From Azophilus sp963663395 (lineage in GTDB: Bacteria; Pseudomonadota; Gammaproteobacteria; Pseudomonadales; Azotimanducaceae), in contig OY760226.1 in NCBI GenBank assembly GCA_963663395.1, positions 1,798,001 through 1,862,000 on the forward strand: a stretch of DNA of 64,000 nt, written 5' to 3'. Below are positions 63,033-64,000 of this stretch, piece by piece. Below the pieces are notes generated by a model. It was not told where the DNA came from and ran no database searches. It was given only the letters and a program-made list of their open reading frames with translations. Positions within the stretch are counted from its first letter, which is position 1; each line of letters opens with the position of its first letter. The translations under genes were made by a program, and so were the position numbers.

Positions 63033-63665
63033 ATGGCCGGTGAGCCAGTAAGCAGGATGTTCCAGAACGGAACCGGTGCACTCGGAAAGCGCGACCGCAC
63101 TCGCAGCCGCATATTGGACGCTGCCGTCAACGTCATTGCCGAGCGTGGTACCGGGTCGGCTTCGATTCTCGAGATTACCGCGGTTGCCAACGTGGCAAAC
63201 GGCACGTTCTATTATCATTTCAAGGACAAGGCAGAGCTTCTAAAGGCAATCGGAGTTGCCGTTACCGAAGATCTCATCAACTCGTATCAACCGGATTGGT
63301 CATCGGCGATCGCGGATCCGGCAATCCAGTTTGCCCAGTCGACCAGAATTCTGCTTACCGAGGCGGCCAAGCAACCCATGTGGTGCAGGGTCATTATCGA
63401 TGCCCTGCTTCAACGGGGCGATGAATTGAACATCTACTACAAGGGCTTACGCGCCCACATTGAATATGGGCTGGCAAACAAACGGTTCGACACGGAGCTG
63501 ACTGAAGATCTGCTGTCAATGCTCATGTCCATAAATCGAACCGCATTGATCTTGATGCTTGAGGGAAGAAACCCCGAAAGAACATTGGTCCAGGCGATTG
63601 AGGCCAAGCTGCGCATATTGGGCATCGCCCCCGAAGAGGCGCGAGAGATTGCCGAGGCGACGTGA
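63033..63665 (+). CDS. TetR-family transcriptional regulator
   Basis: A 210-residue repressor. The N-terminal helix-turn-helix is typical: TRSRILDAAVNVIAERG followed by ILEITAVANVANGTFYYHFKDKAELL. The C-terminal ligand-binding domain is all helical and not similar to a known subgroup by eye. The ATG at 63033 is preferred to a TTG at 63012. It lies between two MFS genes transcribed from the other strand, and probably represses the one divergent from it (61432-62820). Confidence 0.92.
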   Translation: MAGEPVSRMFQNGTGALGKRDRTRSRILDAAVNVIAERGTGSASILEITAVANVANGTFYYHFKDKAELLKAIGVAVTEDLINSYQPDWSSAIADPAIQFAQSTRILLTEAAKQPMWCRVIIDALLQRGDELNIYYKGLRAHIEYGLANKRFDTELTEDLLSMLMSINRTALILMLEGRNPERTLVQAIEAKLRILGIAPEEAREIAEAT

Positions 63666-63696
63666 ATCAACTGGCGACCGAGCCAGCGATTTCAGG

Positions 63697-64000
63697 TCAA
63701 ACAGCTCCCAGATGCCTGGTTCCGTTCCACATCAGAACAACGCCGATCGGTCCTACCGCAAGCGCCACCAGGGCCAGTGACTTCGCAACCGCAGTCGGGT
63801 CCTGAAAAATCAGGTCCGTACTGGCCGCAACCAATGTCGGGCCCAATATCAGGCCGAGAATACTGGTAACAACCACGTACAGGCCGGTTACGACGCCTCG
63901 CATTTCGTTTGGCGAAACCAGCACAATCAGGCTGGTCGTGCCCGCCAGGGGAAACGTAACAAAAAAACTGGCCAGTGCAACGAAGATCAGGGCCACGTTC
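63697..64000 (-). CDS. MFS transporter, C-terminal part
   Basis: The last 100 codons of a permease whose start lies beyond the right edge. Three or four transmembrane segments are visible (ALIFVALASFFVTFPLAGTT, then VVVTSILGLILGPTLVA, then ALVALAVGPIGVVLMW). The loop SLIVLVSPNEMRGVVTGLYV is like that of the spinster-type MFS gene next door (QLFTPNQMRAQVVAVYFV), so the two are probably related. It converges with the TetR gene. Confidence 0.8.
   Translation of the reverse strand, partial: NVALIFVALASFFVTFPLAGTTSLIVLVSPNEMRGVVTGLYVVVTSILGLILGPTLVAASTDLIFQDPTAVAKSLALVALAVGPIGVVLMWNGTRHLGAV

Overview
The window is GC-rich, densely coded DNA from a gammaproteobacterium. The evidence is two conserved housekeeping blocks: lptD-surA-pdxA-rsmA-apaH, and tsaD/rpsU-yqeY-dnaG-rpoD followed by a tRNA with anticodon CAT. 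An amgK-murU cell-wall recycling pair is divergent from lptD. Three TonB-dependent receptors, many acyl-CoA and oxygenase genes and two insertion sequences suggest an aerobic heterotroph, perhaps marine or host-associated. The lineage cannot be named from the sequence alone.

Region 1 (1-12.2 kb) is an acyl-CoA and oxygenase region. It holds the start of a molybdopterin oxidoreductase, an isovaleryl-type acyl-CoA dehydrogenase, a MaoC-like hydratase and a divergent phenylacetyl-CoA-epoxidase-like oxygenase (PaaA, DUF59, PaaB, zinc ribbon and PaaC subunits). A 2Fe-2S ferredoxin stands where a PaaE reductase would be expected. An AraC regulator, an alpha-methylacyl-CoA racemase, and an operon of a RidA-family protein with a fused indolepyruvate ferredoxin oxidoreductase follow. 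The substrate is unknown; a branched or cyclic acyl-CoA is the best inference.

Region 2 (12.4-31.8 kb) is an accessory catabolic island. It holds two exported prolidase-like amidohydrolases, a GYD-like exported protein, two TonB receptors, a YkvI-like transporter, a Tat-exported flavin amine oxidase broken by an IS1634-type element, a CapA-like protein, an FMN 2-hydroxyacid dehydrogenase, a D-aminoacylase-like enzyme and a second acyl-CoA dehydrogenase. Short relics of paralogues between genes show repeated duplication and loss.

Region 3 (31.8-50.6 kb) is core genome: gph, rpe, a second IS inserted at the end of murU, amgK, lptD-surA-pdxA-rsmA-apaH-cca, then tsaD and the rpsU-yqeY-dnaG-rpoD macromolecular-synthesis block. 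An eight-unit palindromic tandem array sits in the tsaD/rpsU promoter gap, and Cca has lost the first aspartate of its catalytic pair.

Region 4 (50.6-64 kb) is accessory again: a small unknown protein, a P450, a CurA-like reductase, a sodium:solute symporter, a Rieske oxygenase, a TonB receptor, a Fic enzyme with an AT-rich upstream region, an NTF2-like protein, an MFS transporter, a TetR regulator and the end of another MFS gene. Uptake plus oxygenases suggests use of hydrophobic or aromatic compounds. Two copies of a 53-bp double-hairpin element each lie four bases after a stop codon, at 30.5 and 61.4 kb.
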